NCBI GenBank assembly: GCA_015661405.1
Contig: JACWMK010000031.1
Span: 1 to 28,322, forward strand
Direction: 5' to 3'
Length of the DNA: 28,322 nt
Origin: Methanobacterium sp.
GTDB taxonomy: Archaea > Methanobacteriota > Methanobacteria > Methanobacteriales > Methanobacteriaceae
The translations under genes and the position numbers were made by a program. The notes under the pieces are model-generated. The model was not told the DNA's origin. It saw only the letters and a program-made list of their open reading frames with translations, and did no database searches. Positions 26,963 to 28,322 of this stretch are shown here, in pieces. Position 1 is the first letter of the stretch. Each line of letters begins with the position of its first letter.

Positions 26963-27094
26963 TTGTATAAATGTGCTAAATGCGGAACTTTAGTAGACGT
27001 TAAAGGGTACACAGAATCTAAATGTCCCAGTTGTAGGTATAGGATCTTATTTAAAGAAGTACCCATAGTAAAAAGAACTTTAAAATCAAGATAA
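26963..27094 (+). CDS. rpoP: DNA-directed RNA polymerase subunit P (Rpb12-like)
   Basis: A 43-residue gene too short for routine ORF calling. TTG 26963 lies 8 nt behind GGAGGT. The protein has a zinc ribbon with Cys4/7 and Cys21/24 (C-A-K-C and C-P-S-C) and ends with the basic R-Y-R-I-L-F-K-E-V-P-I-V-K-R segment. These features match archaeal RpoP, the homologue of eukaryotic Rpb12, which clamps RpoD (Rpb3) and RpoB in the polymerase. It lies 2 nt after rpl37ae, its usual archaeal neighbour. A strong hairpin with T-run follows its stop codon. Confidence 0.95.
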   Translation: MYKCAKCGTLVDVKGYTESKCPSCRYRILFKEVPIVKRTLKSR

Positions 27095-27095
27095 A

Positions 27096-27115
27096 AAAAA
27101 TGGGTTCCCATTTTT
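27096..27115 (+). terminator. Perfect hairpin with T-tract between rpoP and the Brix gene
   Basis: AAAAATGG (27096-27103) pairs exactly with CCATTTTT (27108-27115) around the 4-nt loop GTTC (27104-27107). The hairpin begins one base after the rpoP stop. The 3' arm doubles as the T-run, giving an intrinsic-terminator look within an otherwise continuous gene cluster. Confidence 0.6.
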
Positions 27116-27129
27116 GTATAAACTAAAAA

Positions 27130-27633
27130 ATGTTAATAACCACGTCTAGGAAGCCATCCCAAAGGACTAGAACTTTCGCTAGAAGTCTTGAAAGAGTTTT
27201 AAATGCGAAGTATATAAATCGGGGTAAGATGAGCCTACGTGATGTGTTAATTAAATTAAATAATCTAAATTTTAATAGAATAATCATCATATCAGAGATG
27301 AAGGGTAATCCTAGTAGGATGGAAGTCTTGAATTCAAGTGGAGATTCACTTATTTCACTTAATGTAACGGTTTCTATTACTTCATTATCAGGAAGGATAG
27401 AGAAAGATAAATTATGCATTAGATGTGAAATGGAGGAACTAAAAAAAGATATAATTCCCATTTTAGGAATCTTTGCTGAAGATAATGAAAGATCAATATC
27501 AAATTCCAATTTATTATGGATTAAAACAGGACATAAAGACAGTGAAGGAGTAGTTGAATTCTATGATCAGAATGGTCAGCTCACTGGTCCTAAAATTTAT
27601 TTAAAGAACTACTTAAATCCAATGGATGTTTAA
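27130..27633 (+). CDS. Brix-domain ribosome biogenesis protein (archaeal Imp4-like)
   Basis: The 167-residue protein is a minimal Brix domain. It opens MLITTSRKPSQRTRTFARSL, which carries the classic T-S-R-x-P-S-x-R-x-R-x-F signature. Internal strands follow with IIIISEMKGNPSRMEV and the C-terminal LWIKTGHKDSEG. Eukaryotic relatives (Imp4, Brx1, Rpf1) bind rRNA during ribosome assembly. ATG 27130 has no SD; the preceding 14 nt are GTATAAACTAAAAA. Initiation may be leaderless from an internal promoter or reinitiated. pcc1 follows after 5 nt. Confidence 0.92.
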   Translation: MLITTSRKPSQRTRTFARSLERVLNAKYINRGKMSLRDVLIKLNNLNFNRIIIISEMKGNPSRMEVLNSSGDSLISLNVTVSITSLSGRIEKDKLCIRCEMEELKKDIIPILGIFAEDNERSISNSNLLWIKTGHKDSEGVVEFYDQNGQLTGPKIYLKNYLNPMDV

Positions 27634-27638
27634 AATAA

Positions 27639-27890
27639 ATGACTTTGGAAAGTGTTAAAGCAGAATTTGAAATGGAATTTGAAAATCAGTGGGAAGCTGA
27701 AGTAATATTAAAATCTTTAGAACCTGAAATAGCCTTAGCCCCTTCACAAAGATCATTCACTAACTTAAAACAAATGAATAATATATTAAAGATGGAAATA
27801 TGTGCTACTGATGTAACTTCTCTCAGAGCAGCTATAAATTCTTATTTAAGATGGATAAGATTATCATATGATGTTATTAAACTTAGATAA
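27639..27890 (+). CDS. pcc1: KEOPS complex subunit Pcc1
   Basis: Small dimerising subunit of the KEOPS complex, which with Kae1, Bud32 and Cgi121 makes the universal t6A37 modification of ANN-decoding tRNAs. The 83-residue protein has the typical beta-alpha-beta start (V-K-A-E-F-E-M-E-F), then S-L-E-P-E-I near 26-31, and the C-terminal T-D-V-T-S-L-R-A-A-I-N-S-Y-L-R-W-I helix. Other KEOPS genes are not in the window, as usual for this cluster. The gene lies between the Brix protein and prefoldin beta, as in many euryarchaea. Confidence 0.93.
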   Translation: MTLESVKAEFEMEFENQWEAEVILKSLEPEIALAPSQRSFTNLKQMNNILKMEICATDVTSLRAAINSYLRWIRLSYDVIKLR

Positions 27891-27981
27891 AATGTTCAAA
27901 TTATTATTTCATGAAATTAGTCTAACATAATAAATTAAGGTATAAAATATAATTTTTAGTATAAAATGAGGTGAATAAAAA

Positions 27982-28322
27982 ATGGAAGTACCTAAAAATG
28001 TCCAACATCAAATATCTCAATTTCAGCAAATGCAACAACAGGCGCAAGCCATAACTATGCAAAAACAAAATGTTGAATTACAAATAAGGGAAGCTGAAAA
28101 AGCACTTGAAGAATTAAAGAAAGTTGAAGATGGTTCTGACGTTTATAAAACTGCAGGTAACCTGCTTATTAAAGTAGGCAAAGTTGATGTAACTAAAGAG
28201 TTAGAGGATAAAATAGAGACATTACATCTTCGAGAGAAAACAGTCCAGCGTCAAGAAGAAAGGATAATGAAAAAACTACAAGAAATGCAGACTTCCTTAC
28301 AGGATGCCTTGCAAGGCTCGGG
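27982..28322 (+). CDS. pfdB: Prefoldin subunit beta, 3'-truncated by window
   Basis: Beta subunit of the hexameric chaperone prefoldin, which holds unfolded proteins for the thermosome. 113 codons are visible with no stop before the window end; the full protein is usually about 115-125 residues, so only a few codons are missing. N-terminal and C-terminal coiled-coil helices (about 1-50 and 70-110), rich in Gln, Lys and Glu, flank the central D-G-S-D-V-Y-K-T-A-G-N-L-L-I-K beta hairpin. ATG 27982 follows GAGGTGA at 6 nt. Confidence 0.95.
   Translation, partial: MEVPKNVQHQISQFQQMQQQAQAITMQKQNVELQIREAEKALEELKKVEDGSDVYKTAGNLLIKVGKVDVTKELEDKIETLHLREKTVQRQEERIMKKLQEMQTSLQDALQGS

Overview
This window is a piece of a methanogenic archaeon's chromosome, most likely order Methanobacteriales (Methanobacterium-like). 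The evidence is a very AT-rich genome with near-pure A+T intergenic DNA, Shine-Dalgarno (SD)-led short operons with many TTG and GTG starts, and a methenyl-H4MPT cyclohydrolase (mch). It also carries an archaeal MesA methionine synthase, a methanogen-type thymidylate synthase, the archaeal pentameric riboflavin synthase and an archaeal exosome/proteasome/prefoldin superoperon. From memory, the order DUF1890-DUF1894-mesA-thyA-mch matches Methanothermobacter thermautotrophicus (MTH777 down to MTH773). No provirus, CRISPR array or intact insertion sequence was seen.

Layout. 1-768: C-terminal part of a DASS/SLC13 anion transporter. 1163-1813: TrkA. 2011-3534 (minus): cobyric acid synthase CobQ. 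3840-5747: membrane-anchored archaeal LonB. 6120-7712: DEAD-box RNA helicase. 7761-8621 (minus): PRPP synthetase, preceded on the same strand by a 49-codon small ORF (8715-8864). 9382-11445: hypA, hypB and a DUF354 protein. 11566-11638 (minus): tRNA-Ala(GGC). 11706-12197: a GNAT acetyltransferase. 12400-14310: a polytopic membrane protein, DUF1890 and DUF1894. 14602-17351: mesA-thyA overlapping by 13 nt, then mch, a one-carbon node that draws on the methanogenesis carriers for methionine and dTMP. 17989-18951: ribC and a carboxymuconolactone-decarboxylase-like protein. 18952-19869: about 0.9 kb without an intact gene, holding what reads as a decayed gene.

19870-28322 is the archaeal RNA-processing and protein-turnover superoperon in two blocks. 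Block one is rpl15e, a COG1325 RNA-binding protein, rnp3 (Rpp30) and rnp2 (Pop5), followed by a small zinc-ribbon membrane protein. Block two is psmA, sdo1 (SBDS), rrp4, rrp41, rrp42, rpl37ae, rpoP, a Brix protein, pcc1 and pfdB (cut by the window end). Ribosome assembly, RNA degradation, tRNA processing, transcription and proteolysis are thus encoded side by side.

The most striking observation is in rrp4. Its C-terminal tail is built of 15-bp tandem repeats coding for acidic Glu/Thr units. One repeat junction lacks 4 nt, which switches the reading frame and replaces the rest of the acidic tail with a Lys-rich one. The abandoned acidic frame remains open through the end of the array and stops immediately before rrp41. 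Other points worth checking are a terminator-like hairpin inside the superoperon between rpoP and the Brix gene, a decayed gene before rpl15e, a GC-elevated island before ribC, an out-of-frame mini-ORF overlapping the lonB start, and the uncharacterised membrane protein/DUF1890/DUF1894 set beside the one-carbon genes.
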